Shown: positions 1 to 7,978, numbered from the stretch's first letter. The stretch is 61,031 nucleotides of DNA from Bacteroidales bacterium (GCA_017561025.1 JAFZDU010000113.1:1-61031); one strand, 5' to 3'. Made by a program: numbers and translations. The notes: a model not told the origin generated them from the letters alone.

Positions 1-1
1 A

Positions 2-103
2 AGACTGCCTCTTAACAACGAAGTTATATCAAAAGTCATGATTATGAAACGCCATAAACCTATCGAAAAATTATTCGATGAAAAATTTTGGGGTACGCAA
101 TGA
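2..103 (+). CDS. C-terminal end of an unrecognised protein (5' truncated by window edge)
   Basis: An open frame enters from the left edge and stops at TGA 101-103. The 33 visible residues are basic and end in KPIEKLFDEKFWGTQ, with a protein-like composition and no internal stop. No family can be assigned from so short a tail. A perfect hairpin plus T-run about 250 bases downstream (354-390) could terminate its transcript. It could also be a chance open frame, since only 34 codons are seen. Confidence 0.35.
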   Translation, partial: RLPLNNEVISKVMIMKRHKPIEKLFDEKFWGTQ

Positions 104-113
104 CGAAGTCAGG

Positions 114-320
114 AAAAAATCTGTAGGGACACATCGAATGTGTCCTTATAGCTTTTGAATGCATTCGACGCTGCACTTGGACGCATTCGATGCGGCCTTA
201 CAAAATCTTGTGGGACAAAAAATCTGTAGGACACATCGAATGTGTCATTATAGCTTTTGAATGCATTCGACGCTGCACTTGAACGCATTCGATGCGTCTT
301 TACAAAATCATGCGGGACAA
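114..320. repeat. Two-copy tandem repeat, period about 103 bp
   Basis: The block starting AAAAAATCTGTAGG at 114 recurs at 217 with only a few differences, and a third fragment (ACAAAACCTGTAG) occurs twice between 320 and 355. Each unit contains an imperfect palindrome GACACAT-CGA-ATGTGTC and a second pair of GCATTCGA-type words. No open frame of note lies in it. The outer words GTAGGGAC and GTCCTTATAG resemble the other GTAGRGAC palindromes in this window, so the unit may be a duplicated member of that family. Confidence 0.85.
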
Positions 321-353
321 CAAAACCTGTAGTAGGGACAACAAAACCTGTAG

Positions 354-390
354 GAGGCCGTCTAAAACTTGTTAGACGGCCTCATTTTTT
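354..390 (+). terminator. Rho-independent terminator
   Basis: Perfect 12-bp stem: GAGGCCGTCTAA at 354-365 pairs with TTAGACGGCCTC at 372-383, with a 6-base loop and ATTTTTTTA directly after on the plus strand. It would stop plus-strand transcription coming from the left edge and lies right at the 3' end of the convergent DivIC-like gene. Confidence 0.85.
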
Positions 391-686
391 TATTCTTTTG
401 TCTCGATGATATAGATTACTTCGTTGTCACGTTTCATCATATATTTTTCTCGTGCGACTTTCTCCATGTATGCTGAATCGTGACGAAGTCTGTCGAGTGT
501 TTCATGTTGTTGTTGTATTTCTTTTTCGTAAGACTCGATTTCTCTCTTGGCTTCTCGGAGTTTCTTTATGTTTCTGATTTGATAAGACAAATTGTATTTA
601 TCGATGAAGATTAATACAATGGTAAAAATCAGAGTTGCAATGATGTATTTGTTTTTAAATTTCTTTAATATTTCTTTGAAGTCCAT
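390..686 (-). CDS. Septum formation initiator (FtsB/DivIC-like) protein
   Basis: Small bitopic division protein of 98 residues. From the chosen start MDFKEILKKF there is a short cytoplasmic segment, one membrane helix (about residues 13-30, rich in I, L, F), then a coiled coil containing IRNIKKLREAKREIESYEKEI, and the family-like motif ARE-KYMMKRDNEVIYII near the end. FtsB/DivIC proteins act in the divisome with FtsL/DivIB at midcell. An in-frame ATG upstream (743) is rejected: a -7 box at 702-709 lies between it and the chosen ATG, giving a leader of about 10 nt. Family assignment is by architecture and C-terminal motif. Confidence 0.8.
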   Translation of the reverse strand: MDFKEILKKFKNKYIIATLIFTIVLIFIDKYNLSYQIRNIKKLREAKREIESYEKEIQQQHETLDRLRHDSAYMEKVAREKYMMKRDNEVIYIIETKE

Positions 687-701
687 GATTTGAATTTTTT
701 G

Positions 702-709
702 CAAAGATA
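702..709 (-). promoter_or_regulatory. -7 promoter box TATCTTTG of the DivIC-like gene
   Basis: The minus strand reads TATCTTTGC, matching the Bacteroidota -7 consensus TAnnTTTG. Transcription would start about 7 nt downstream, leaving roughly 10 nt before ATG 686. This decides the start codon of the gene. Confidence 0.6.
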
Positions 710-723
710 GTTTTTTTGAGACT

Positions 724-746
724 ACAAGACCACAAGACCACAAGAC
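724..746. repeat. Octamer array, unit (C/A)ACAAGAC, about 3 copies
   Basis: Three head-to-tail copies of CACAAGAC (the first degenerate) lie just upstream of the DivIC-like promoter. A near-identical array (AACAAGAC) occurs at 55762-55790, upstream of ettA, in the same orientation relative to its gene. Confidence 0.7.
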
Positions 747-822
747 AAAAAGTAAATATTTTCATTTTATTCTTGATTTTATTAGATATTAAGTATTTAT
801 AATACAGTTGTTTACCCCCCCC

Positions 823-2350
823 AGACCGTCCGAGAACTAATAATAAAGAACTGCGAATTAAGTGTATTTACAAGATTAAATCATTGAATATCAATTTTGA
901 TTGTTTTTTTTAAATAAAACCATGAAAATTGAAAATAAATCACAAAACAAGCTTTAGGATTGTCTGTGAATGCAGATTTGAGACCGAATGTGCTATTTTT
1001 ACAGAGCATTGATGAGATAATTTACGCTTCTCATGTTTAAAACACGTTTCAGATTATATGAGAGGCAGAACATGCTCATTTCAGCGGAGACCTTTTCAAA
1101 TCCTTTCAGTAGGAAGTAATATTGTCCGAGATGTCTCTTGATGGTTCCGAACGGATGCTCGGAAAGATTCTTGCGCTGATCCATCATGCTTTTGTTCAGA
1201 TGCAGTACGTATGAAACGACTTTTGAGGTTGTGCTCCTTCTGTTAGTTTTTCTGTTTTCGGAGTTGGCACCGGCTGCTTCTGAATACTTATTTCCTTTGA
1301 CCCGTATCATGAGGCTGTCCTTGCTGAAGTCAACCTCCTTGTTAGATGATTTTGTGCATTTGTTCATGCATCTGGCGCAGGCGAGTCTGTTGCAGTATCT
1401 TATGAATCCGTTTCGTTTTATCGACTTCTGTCTTAGCGTCTGCCCCATAGGGCAGTTTGTCATCATGTAACCTGCGATGAGATGGCTTTCCGCATCTACG
1501 GCCACCTGAGGGTTGTATCCGACGCAGAACCCTTCGTTCGACTTCATGAGCTTTGCGTCAGGGTCTGTTACGGAGATCTGGCTTTGGCCGGAGCTTTCAA
1601 GAGCGTCTCGATATGCTTCGTACTTTCCTTTTCGCTGCTGGCAGGCATCTATTTTTTGTTCCAGCTCGTCCTTGGAGAGCTTTCTTCCTTCATCGCAGTC
1701 GCATTCGTCAAGCTCTTCCATGTACAACTTTATATGTTCGTCGAGTCTAGCGATTCTGTCGTCCAGCTTGTTGAGGGTGAAGTTGCTGTCCTTAGCGTTG
1801 ACGGCTTTGAACTTGCTTCCGTCGATTGAGATGAAGCTTTTGGAGAATAGTTTCAGTTTGTGGCAGAATCTGTTGAATTCCTTGAAGGTCTTCTCGATGG
1901 CTTTTCTGTTGTCCTTTCTAAAGTCGGATATTGTTCTGAAGTCAGGAGCGAGCTTGCACAAGAGCCACATGACTTCGATGTTGCAACGGCATTCTCTTGC
2001 GAGTTTTCTGGAGGAACGCACAGCATAGAAGTATCCGTAAATATATAGTTTCATCAAGTCTCTTGGATCATATCCTGGAGTTCCGGTCTCAGCGGGAGTG
2101 CTGCGGATGAAACCGAGTTTTTCCATATCCAGACTATCGACGAAAGCATCGAAGAATCTGACAGGCGCATCCTGTCCGACATATTCGTCAATACATTCAG
2201 GGAACAATACCCTTTGCCTTCTGTTTTCACCTTTCTTGTATGCCATTACCTGTAAATAATATACTACAAATATACGAAAAATATTTGAAATACAGAAGTT
2301 TACATGAAATTAAAACACGCAAATTACATTAAAATGTTTTCGGACAGACT
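823..2350. mobile_element. IS1182-type insertion sequence, internally deleted
   Basis: The element is bounded by imperfect inverted repeats: AGACCGTCCGAGAAC at 823-837 and the reverse complement of GTTTTCGGACAGACT at 2336-2350 (12 of 15 positions match). Runs of C flank both ends (CCCCCCCC before 823, CCCCC after 2350), consistent with a short target duplication in a C tract. The total of about 1.5 kb is short for an intact IS1182 element, matching the deletion in its transposase. 838-998 holds no gene. The right end abuts the promoter region of the lipoprotein gene at 2441. Exact ends are inferred. Confidence 0.65.
999..2246 (-). pseudogene. IS1182-family transposase with in-frame internal deletion
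   Basis: 415 residues. The N-terminus has the family core: RVLFPECIDEYVGQDAPVR, then GTPGYDPRDLMKLYIYGY, the helix FRTISDFRKDN, and ISIDGSKFKAVN, which carries the first catalytic Asp of the DDE site. After the conserved GYNPQVAVDAESHLIAGY (about 241-258) an intact protein would run through a long block containing the second Asp (an ADKGY-like motif) before the CP.G..L.QK segment. Here MMTN is joined directly to CPMGQTLRQKSIKRNG at residue 264/265 (base 1454). The C-terminal VEHPFGTIK-like motif remains as LSEHPFGTIKRHLGQ, with the likely catalytic Glu. With the middle catalytic residue missing, the protein should be inactive though the frame is intact. The extent of the loss (roughly 100-150 residues) comes from family knowledge. 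Confidence 0.8.
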
Positions 2351-2440
2351 CCCCCATTTTTTGTGAAAAATACTTGTTTTTTTAAATTAAAATTATAAAC
2401 TTTGCAGAGATTATTTTAATTATTACTAAAGATTATCATT

Positions 2441-4267
2441 ATGAAAACTAAATGTATTTTAACATCGTTAATAGTGCTGTTATTGATGATTGCATGCAAT
2501 CCTAAAGAGAAACCTATAGTTACAACAAATTCTGTCACTGATGTGACATCTGAATCTGTAGTTGTAGAAGCTAATGTCGAATCAGATGGAGGTGCTGAAG
2601 TTACAGACAGAGGTGTTTGTTGGAGCGTGACGCAAAATCCAACAATATCGGACGAACACAAGAATAATGGAGCCGGTCTCGGAATATATGTCACACAAAT
2701 AGATAATCTTGAAAATGCTACCAAGTATTATGTCAAGGCGTACGCTACAAACAGCGAAGGCACTTCATACGGTGAAGAAATATCTTTCGAGACATTGGAA
2801 GTCATAGATGACGACGATGATAATGATGGTGAAGACGACGATGATAATGATGGTGAAGACGACGGAGATGATGATGGAAATGACGACGGAAATGATGACT
2901 TGGAATTGCCAAATATCAAAATCACTAAAATAAGAGATGTTACGGAAAATTCTGCTATATGTGAAGTTGAACTGCTGTCGGATGGAGGAGGTGCGATTAT
3001 AGAGAAAGGCGTTTGTTACAGCAAAGATTCAAGTCCAACAATATCAGACAACGTCATAAAAGACGAAAGTGGAGAAGATATATTTGTCGTTAATCTCACC
3101 GATTTGGAAGATGGCGTAAAATATAATGTAAGAGCTTATGCTATAAATAAAAAAGGAATTTCATACGGAATGGTGAGAAATTTTACCACGATACGAATTC
3201 CAGAAATGCCGACGATAAAAACATCTTCGGTGTCGGATATAACAACATTAAGCGCTTTGTTCGAAGGTGAACTTATAGATCTGGGAGGGTCAAATTTTGT
3301 CTCAAAAGGATTCTGCTGGAGTACATCCCAAAATCCTACAATAGAAGATAGTTGTTTGGTTTTTATACATCCATATCCGGAAAAGTATAAGGAAACCATA
3401 TCTAATTTGGAAGAGAACACAACGTACTATGTCAGAGCGTATATAACAACGGAAATGGGCACGTCATACGGTGAAGAAATTACTTTTAAGACTGTTGATG
3501 TGGAGTATGAAAATGGATATATTACTATTGATGGTGTGGAAAACTATAAGATGATTCCTGTTGAACCTGGAACGTTTTTAAGAGGTTATCAGAATAAAGA
3601 CCCGGAAGCGCCTCATTATTATGTGTCTGTTGCTTTTAACGAATCACCTATACATTATGTGACACTTACAACTCCATACCATATAGGAGAAACGGAAGTC
3701 ACGCAAGATTTGTGGTATATAGTGATGGGCAACAAAAGACCTGTTTGGTGTGAAGGTGAACGTTTTCCCGTTGATATGGCACCGTGGGGATGGGTGATGG
3801 ATTTTATAGAAAGATTAAATGAGCTTACCGGAGCTGAATTCAGACTGCCAACGGAGGCGGAATGGGAATTTGCTTCTATCGGCGGCAATGAGTCAAAAGG
3901 ATATATATATAGTGGCAGTGATAATCCAGACGATGTGGCTTGGTATAATATAGAGGGCGTTATTGGAAGAGCTATTAAAGAAGTCAAGACAAAAATGCCT
4001 AATGAATTGGGGCTCTATGATATGCATGGAAATGTGTTTGAATATTGTTCGGATAACTATGATTATTATAGTGCTTTTGTTTCTGAAGAATATCAGACTA
4101 TTGTAGATCCTGTAGGTGTCGATTATGACAGATGGGGCAAGGTGTATCGTGGAGGTCGTGCGCTTAGTTCTGATCCGAGAGATTTTCTTAGCAGGTATCG
4201 TACAGGATATGGTTATGAAGAATTTCACATGACGGAATTCTATAAAGGATTTAGGTTGGCATTATAA
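2441..4267 (+). CDS. Lipoprotein with three Ig/FN3-like repeats and a C-terminal FGE-sulfatase-like (SUMF1) domain
   Basis: 608 residues. The signal peptide ends in a lipobox (LLMIAC, Cys about 19), so it is a lipoprotein. Three similar repeats of about 95 residues follow (about 24-118, 155-250, 252-348), each with a GVCW/GFCWS.T.NPTI motif and ending in YYVRAY.T...GTSYGEE. Repeats 1 and 2 are separated by an almost pure Asp/Gly/Asn/Glu linker (about 122-152). Residues 358-608 form a formylglycine-generating-enzyme-like domain: MIPVEPGTFLRG, IGETEVTQDLWYIVMG, FRLPTEAEWEFA, GLYDMHGNVFEYCSD, YRGGRAL. In Bacteroidota most such domains are binding or structural rather than true sulfatase activators. 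No sulfatase is adjacent. It is monocistronic, between an IS and a terminator. Role: probably a surface or periplasmic adhesion/binding protein (inference). Confidence 0.85.
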   Translation: MKTKCILTSLIVLLLMIACNPKEKPIVTTNSVTDVTSESVVVEANVESDGGAEVTDRGVCWSVTQNPTISDEHKNNGAGLGIYVTQIDNLENATKYYVKAYATNSEGTSYGEEISFETLEVIDDDDDNDGEDDDDNDGEDDGDDDGNDDGNDDLELPNIKITKIRDVTENSAICEVELLSDGGGAIIEKGVCYSKDSSPTISDNVIKDESGEDIFVVNLTDLEDGVKYNVRAYAINKKGISYGMVRNFTTIRIPEMPTIKTSSVSDITTLSALFEGELIDLGGSNFVSKGFCWSTSQNPTIEDSCLVFIHPYPEKYKETISNLEENTTYYVRAYITTEMGTSYGEEITFKTVDVEYENGYITIDGVENYKMIPVEPGTFLRGYQNKDPEAPHYYVSVAFNESPIHYVTLTTPYHIGETEVTQDLWYIVMGNKRPVWCEGERFPVDMAPWGWVMDFIERLNELTGAEFRLPTEAEWEFASIGGNESKGYIYSGSDNPDDVAWYNIEGVIGRAIKEVKTKMPNELGLYDMHGNVFEYCSDNYDYYSAFVSEEYQTIVDPVGVDYDRWGKVYRGGRALSSDPRDFLSRYRTGYGYEEFHMTEFYKGFRLAL

Positions 4268-4273
4268 AAAAAG

Positions 4274-4300
4274 GACGCTGTCAAACAGCGTCTTTTTTTT
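4274..4300 (+). terminator. Rho-independent terminator
   Basis: GACGCTGT (4274-4281) pairs with ACAGCGTC (4285-4292) around a 3-base loop, followed by eight T. It ends the SUMF1-domain lipoprotein transcript, with A-run before and T-run after. Confidence 0.9.
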
Positions 4301-4372
4301 ATGAAAATTCCGTTTCAAATTCCTTTTTTGTCGTTTCATCTAAAACATTAAACAATCTTGTCTTTTTAACAT

Positions 4373-4380
4373 TATATTTG
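4373..4380 (+). promoter_or_regulatory. -7 box TATATTTG of the efflux operon
   Basis: Exact TAnnTTTG match 20 nt before the ATG of the TolC-like gene and just after the preceding terminator. A TTG lies at 4358-4360 but is closer than the usual -33 spacing. It is the likely promoter for the six-gene operon 4401-11072. Confidence 0.55.
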
Positions 4381-4400
4381 TATCATGAATTTTTACAGAT

Positions 4401-5678
4401 ATGAAAAAGATATTTTTATTTGTTATTGCAATGTCGTCTTTAGTGCTAAGAGCGCAAAACGATTCTCAGACGCTGAGGTTTACTCTCCAAGAATGCTTGG
4501 AATATGCTTATTCCAATAGCTATGATCGTCAGTCGATGGAGCTTTCGAACAGGTCACAACAGCTTTCTTACGAACAGTCTAAAGAACAAAGGCTTCCTTC
4601 TGTCAACGCTTCAATGAGCGAGGGCTTTTCTAGCACCAATTATTCTTCTAACTTCTCTGGTAATATTGGTGTTAACGCAGGTGTGGCAATATATCAAGGT
4701 GGTCAGATTAATGCCAATATCAAGAAGGAACAACTCGCAACAGAACAGTCGTCATTAGAGATTACACGTTATGACGACAATCTGGCTATCCAGATCTTGC
4801 AGTCGTTTCTGACGATACTCGGTAATGAAGAGCTTTTGAATTACCAGAAGTCGGTCTTGAACAGCAGCCGTGAAGCTATGAAGCAAGGAAAACGCAAATA
4901 TGAGGTCGGTTCCATAATAGAGAGCGATTACCTTCTTCTTGAAGCTCAATATGCATCTGATACTAATAATATAATCGACACTCAGATAGAGATAGAAAAC
5001 AATCTTATGAATCTGAAAGTGCTCCTTTCTATGGATCCTATGAAAGACCTTCAGATTGTAAGCCCTGATACTTCAATAATGCAGCAACTGTCGGTCTTCC
5101 CTACACTAGAGGAGGCAGTGGAACAATCCATAGCTTATTCTCCAGACCTTAAAATAAGCAGCTATGATATTGATATTGCAAAACAATCGTTGCGAATAGC
5201 AAGAGCTAACTTTTATCCTTCTGTAAATCTTAGTGCTGGAATAAATACCGGACATAACAATTTCAAAAATATGGGTCAGCAGTTCGGAGATAGATTGTCA
5301 GAACAAATCGGACTATCAGTCAGTATCCCAATCTATAGCAGAGGGTCGACAAAGCTTCGTGTTAAACAAAGCGAGATAGCACTTGAGCAGACACAGCTCT
5401 CGTATGAACAAAATCTGCTTTCAACACGTCAGACTATAGTTCAGGAATATAACAATATGATTTCCACTTACAATAAGTATAATGTTTCTAAACGTACAAA
5501 AGACGCATATCTGAAATCATTTGAATCTTATAACGTTCAGTTTCAATATGGTTCTATAACTGCCGTTGAATTGCTGCAACAACAAAACAGCTACCTCAAC
5601 GCCTTGAATAACTTCATCCAGAATAAATATTCTTTCATCCTTCAAAGAAAGATAATGGATATTTATATGGGAAAATGA
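4401..5678 (+). CDS. TolC-family outer-membrane efflux protein
   Basis: 425 residues. Signal peptide (MKKIFLFVIAMSSLVLRAQ) followed by two outer-membrane-efflux repeats: FTLQECLEYAYSNSYDRQ opens the first and LEEAVEQSIAYSPDLKISSYDIDIAKQ the second. Typical features are the short beta strands VNASMSEGFSS and VNLSAGINTG and long Gln/Glu/Ser-rich helices. TolC-type trimers form the outer-membrane barrel and periplasmic tunnel of tripartite pumps. The next genes encode the adaptor and the MacB-type ABC transporter, so this is the outer channel of one pump. The length is normal for the Bacteroidota type. Confidence 0.92.
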   Translation: MKKIFLFVIAMSSLVLRAQNDSQTLRFTLQECLEYAYSNSYDRQSMELSNRSQQLSYEQSKEQRLPSVNASMSEGFSSTNYSSNFSGNIGVNAGVAIYQGGQINANIKKEQLATEQSSLEITRYDDNLAIQILQSFLTILGNEELLNYQKSVLNSSREAMKQGKRKYEVGSIIESDYLLLEAQYASDTNNIIDTQIEIENNLMNLKVLLSMDPMKDLQIVSPDTSIMQQLSVFPTLEEAVEQSIAYSPDLKISSYDIDIAKQSLRIARANFYPSVNLSAGINTGHNNFKNMGQQFGDRLSEQIGLSVSIPIYSRGSTKLRVKQSEIALEQTQLSYEQNLLSTRQTIVQEYNNMISTYNKYNVSKRTKDAYLKSFESYNVQFQYGSITAVELLQQQNSYLNALNNFIQNKYSFILQRKIMDIYMGK

Positions 5679-5681
5679 TTA

Positions 5682-5723
5682 ATTAGGAATTAGGAATTAG
5701 GAGTTAGGAATTAGGAATTAGGA
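5682..5723. repeat. Heptamer tandem repeat ATTAGGA, six copies
   Basis: Six head-to-tail copies of ATTAGGA (the fourth is GTTAGGA) lie immediately after the tolC-like stop codon, inside the operon. No reading frame or stem is formed. Such arrays can change length by slippage and would alter the tolC-macA spacing. Confidence 0.9.
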
Positions 5724-5729
5724 GTGGTT

Positions 5730-5784
5730 TGTAGAGACGTTTCAATGATTCCTAAAAAATAAACAAACATTGAAGCGTCTATTA
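5730..5784. repeat. Dispersed GTAGAGAC palindrome, copy in tolC-macA spacer
   Basis: GTAGAGACGTTTCAATG (5730-5747) is mirrored by CATTGAAGCGTCTA (5768-5781) around an AT-rich loop. It is one of five related palindromes in the window with conserved outer GTAGRGAC/GTCYCTAC arms and variable cores. It could fold in the operon mRNA between the channel and adaptor genes. Confidence 0.75.
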
Positions 5785-5810
5785 AAATGAATAATTAAAT
5801 TTTAAAAAAT

Positions 5811-7175
5811 ATGAAAAAAGGTAAAATAATAATCATCTCTGTTATTGTGATAGCAGTTTTGGGTTTTGTTATGTTAAAAGTTTTTAAGAAGTCAGACAAG
5901 GAACTGGTAGTACGTACTTATGTCGTAGCAGACTATACAGTTGAAAATACTGTCACTGCCACCGGCACCATCCAGCCTTTGGAAAAAGTCGAGGTTGGTA
6001 CTCAGGTGTCAGGTGAGATAGACAAGATCTTCGTTGACTACAATTCTGTCGTTAAGAAAGGACAGCTTCTTGCTGAGTTGGATAAATCTAATTTGTTGGA
6101 GAATCTTCGTCAGGCTGAAGCTAGCGTCCGCAGTGCAGAGAGCGAACTTGAATATTCAAAGACCAGTTTCGAGAGGACAAAGCAGCTCTATGAAGCTAAG
6201 GCTGCAACGCAGATAGCTTACGATGAGTCACGTAATTCGTTGGTCAAGGCTGAGACATCATTGCAAAATGCAGTCTCTAACCTTGATAAGGCTAAGGTTA
6301 ATCTTGGTTATGCTGAGATATACTCTCCTATCGACGGCGTCGTGCTCTCTCGTGAAGTTGAAGTGGGTCAGACTGTCGCTGCTTCTTATAGTACGCCAAC
6401 ATTGTTTACTATAGCACACGACCTTACACAGATGAAAGTAGAGGCTGACGTCGACGAAGCTGATATAGGTCAGGTTAAGGTCGGACAAAAGGTGACCTTC
6501 TCAGTTGACGCTTATATCGATGATGTGTTCTACGGTGAGGTACAGCAGATTCGTCTTCAACCTACAACTACAAATAATGTTGTGACATATACTGTTATCA
6601 TTACAGCTTACAACCCTGAATTAAAGCTTCTTCCTGGTATGACAGCCAGCGTTACTATCGTCACTGAAGAAGAGACAGGTTTGGCTGTTCCTACAGAAGC
6701 ATTGAGTTTCAAGCCTTCAGAAGAATTTTTAAGTCAACAAGACTATAAGGATATGGTGCCAATGGATCAAAAGCCAGGAAAAGGCATGCCTAAGTTTGAT
6801 GGTGATATGCCTCCGTTCCCAGGTGGAATGCCTCCTCAAGGAATGCCTCAAGGAGCAAGACCTGACTTCAATGGTCAGCCTCCATTCGGCCGTGATTTGC
6901 CTGATTTCTCAGCAAAGGCTCCTGAGATGGTATGGGTGAAAGTCGATGGCAAGATGATGCCTCGTCCTATCAAGACAGGTATGAGTGATGGCGTATATAG
7001 AATTGTTGAGCATGGACTTGTGCAAGGTGATTCTGTAGTGTTGTCTGCAAATTATGTAGAGAAGGTTGCTAACTCACAGAAGATGGGTAACAATCCTTTC
7101 ATGCCAGGACCTCCTCCAGGAGCAGGAAGAAACACTAATTCTAACAACAACGGTCGTACCACGCCTAAAAAATAA
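5811..7175 (+). CDS. macA: MacA-type periplasmic adaptor (HlyD/RND adaptor family)
   Basis: 454 residues. Order: an N-terminal membrane anchor (about 5-24), barrel-sandwich/lipoyl half with VTATGTIQPLEKVEVGTQVSG (about 48-68), a coiled-coil hairpin (about 95-160), the second lipoyl half YSPIDGVVLSREVEVGQTV, and the beta-barrel domain with GQKVTFSVDAY and LLPGMTASVTI. It links the inner-membrane MacB to the outer-membrane TolC. Oddly, a Pro/Met/Gly-rich insert occupies about 314-364 (repeats like GMPPQGMPQG) before the membrane-proximal segment, and the C-terminus is a Pro/Asn-rich tail. Neighbours: channel gene 132 bp upstream, ATPase gene 6 bp downstream. Confidence 0.92.
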   Translation: MKKGKIIIISVIVIAVLGFVMLKVFKKSDKELVVRTYVVADYTVENTVTATGTIQPLEKVEVGTQVSGEIDKIFVDYNSVVKKGQLLAELDKSNLLENLRQAEASVRSAESELEYSKTSFERTKQLYEAKAATQIAYDESRNSLVKAETSLQNAVSNLDKAKVNLGYAEIYSPIDGVVLSREVEVGQTVAASYSTPTLFTIAHDLTQMKVEADVDEADIGQVKVGQKVTFSVDAYIDDVFYGEVQQIRLQPTTTNNVVTYTVIITAYNPELKLLPGMTASVTIVTEEETGLAVPTEALSFKPSEEFLSQQDYKDMVPMDQKPGKGMPKFDGDMPPFPGGMPPQGMPQGARPDFNGQPPFGRDLPDFSAKAPEMVWVKVDGKMMPRPIKTGMSDGVYRIVEHGLVQGDSVVLSANYVEKVANSQKMGNNPFMPGPPPGAGRNTNSNNNGRTTPKK

Positions 7176-7181
7176 GTCGTT

Positions 7182-7928
7182 ATGAGTCAGGCTATATTAC
7201 AGATAGAAAATCTGAGACGTGTCTTTCAGGTGGGGGTGGAGCAGGTGCATGCACTGAAAGGTGTCTCTTTCTCCGTCAACAAAGGCGAGTTTGTGAGTAT
7301 CATGGGTTCTAGCGGTAGCGGCAAGTCGACTCTGCTCAATATCTTGGGCTGCCTCGATACGCCTACGTCAGGAGAATATCTCATCGACGGTGTCTCTGTG
7401 AGGGAACGCAGCAAAAATGAATTGGCAGACATAAGAAATCGTAAGATCGGTTTCGTGTTCCAGTCGTATAACCTTCTGGCTCGTACCACGGCGCTAGAGA
7501 ACGTAGAGCTTCCTTTGATATATAACAACACTGTCTCATCGCGCGAGCGACGCGAGCGCGCTGAACATGCGCTGGAGATGGTAGGGCTGACCGACAGAAT
7601 GTTCCATACTCCTAACCAGCTGTCAGGAGGTCAGCAGCAACGTGTGGCTATTGCACGTGCCATCGTCAACGACCCTGTCATAATATTGGCCGATGAGGCA
7701 ACAGGTAACCTTGATACAAAGACATCATACGAGATTATGAGTCTTTTCCAAGATCTTAACGAGAAGGGCAAGACGATAGCATTCGTGACACACGAACCAG
7801 ACATCTCTGCTTTTACCTCTCGTATCATCATGCTACGCGATGGTCATATCATAAGCGACAATGCTAATGAACCGCGTTCGGCATTGCGGGCTCTTAATGA
7901 ACTGCCAACAGAAATAGATAACGCATAA
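7182..7928 (+). CDS. macB: MacB-type ABC transporter ATPase subunit
   Basis: 248 residues, the usual size of a stand-alone LolD/MacB-class ATPase. Walker A GSSGSGKST is at about 42-50, the Q loop is FVFQSYNLLART, the signature is LSGGQQQRVAIARAI, Walker B is VIILADEATGNLD, and the switch His lies in FVTHEPDI. It powers the mechanotransmission-type permease encoded next. In E. coli MacB both domains are fused; here they are separate genes, as is common in Bacteroidota. It starts 6 bp after the adaptor stop. Confidence 0.93.
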   Translation: MSQAILQIENLRRVFQVGVEQVHALKGVSFSVNKGEFVSIMGSSGSGKSTLLNILGCLDTPTSGEYLIDGVSVRERSKNELADIRNRKIGFVFQSYNLLARTTALENVELPLIYNNTVSSRERRERAEHALEMVGLTDRMFHTPNQLSGGQQQRVAIARAIVNDPVIILADEATGNLDTKTSYEIMSLFQDLNEKGKTIAFVTHEPDISAFTSRIIMLRDGHIISDNANEPRSALRALNELPTEIDNA

Positions 7929-7930
7929 CA

Positions 7931-7978
7931 CATACACATACGTAAAGACACACGTCCGTGTGTCTCTATACGTGTGGC
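7931..7978. repeat. Dispersed palindrome copy between ATPase and permease genes
   Basis: AAAGACACACG (7944-7954) pairs with CGTGTGTCTCT, and the outer CACATACG/CGTGTG words extend the stem. It belongs to the same family as the copies at 121, 5730, 38208 and 51320. A GTG at 7974 inside its right arm extends the permease frame but is judged not to be the start. Confidence 0.75.

Noticed and set aside
114-320. Tandem repeat considered as a CRISPR array
   Set aside because: Units of 103 bp follow each other without unique spacers, and no cas gene is in the window.
687-743. 19-codon extension of the DivIC-like protein
   Set aside because: Its ATG is upstream of the -7 box and inside the octamer array.
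1482-2028. Plus-strand open frames inside the IS1182 transposase
   Set aside because: Antisense shadows of the transposase; translations show no family motifs.
2806-2900. Asp-codon repeats considered as a regulatory repeat array
   Set aside because: They are in frame within a continuous coding sequence and encode an acidic linker.
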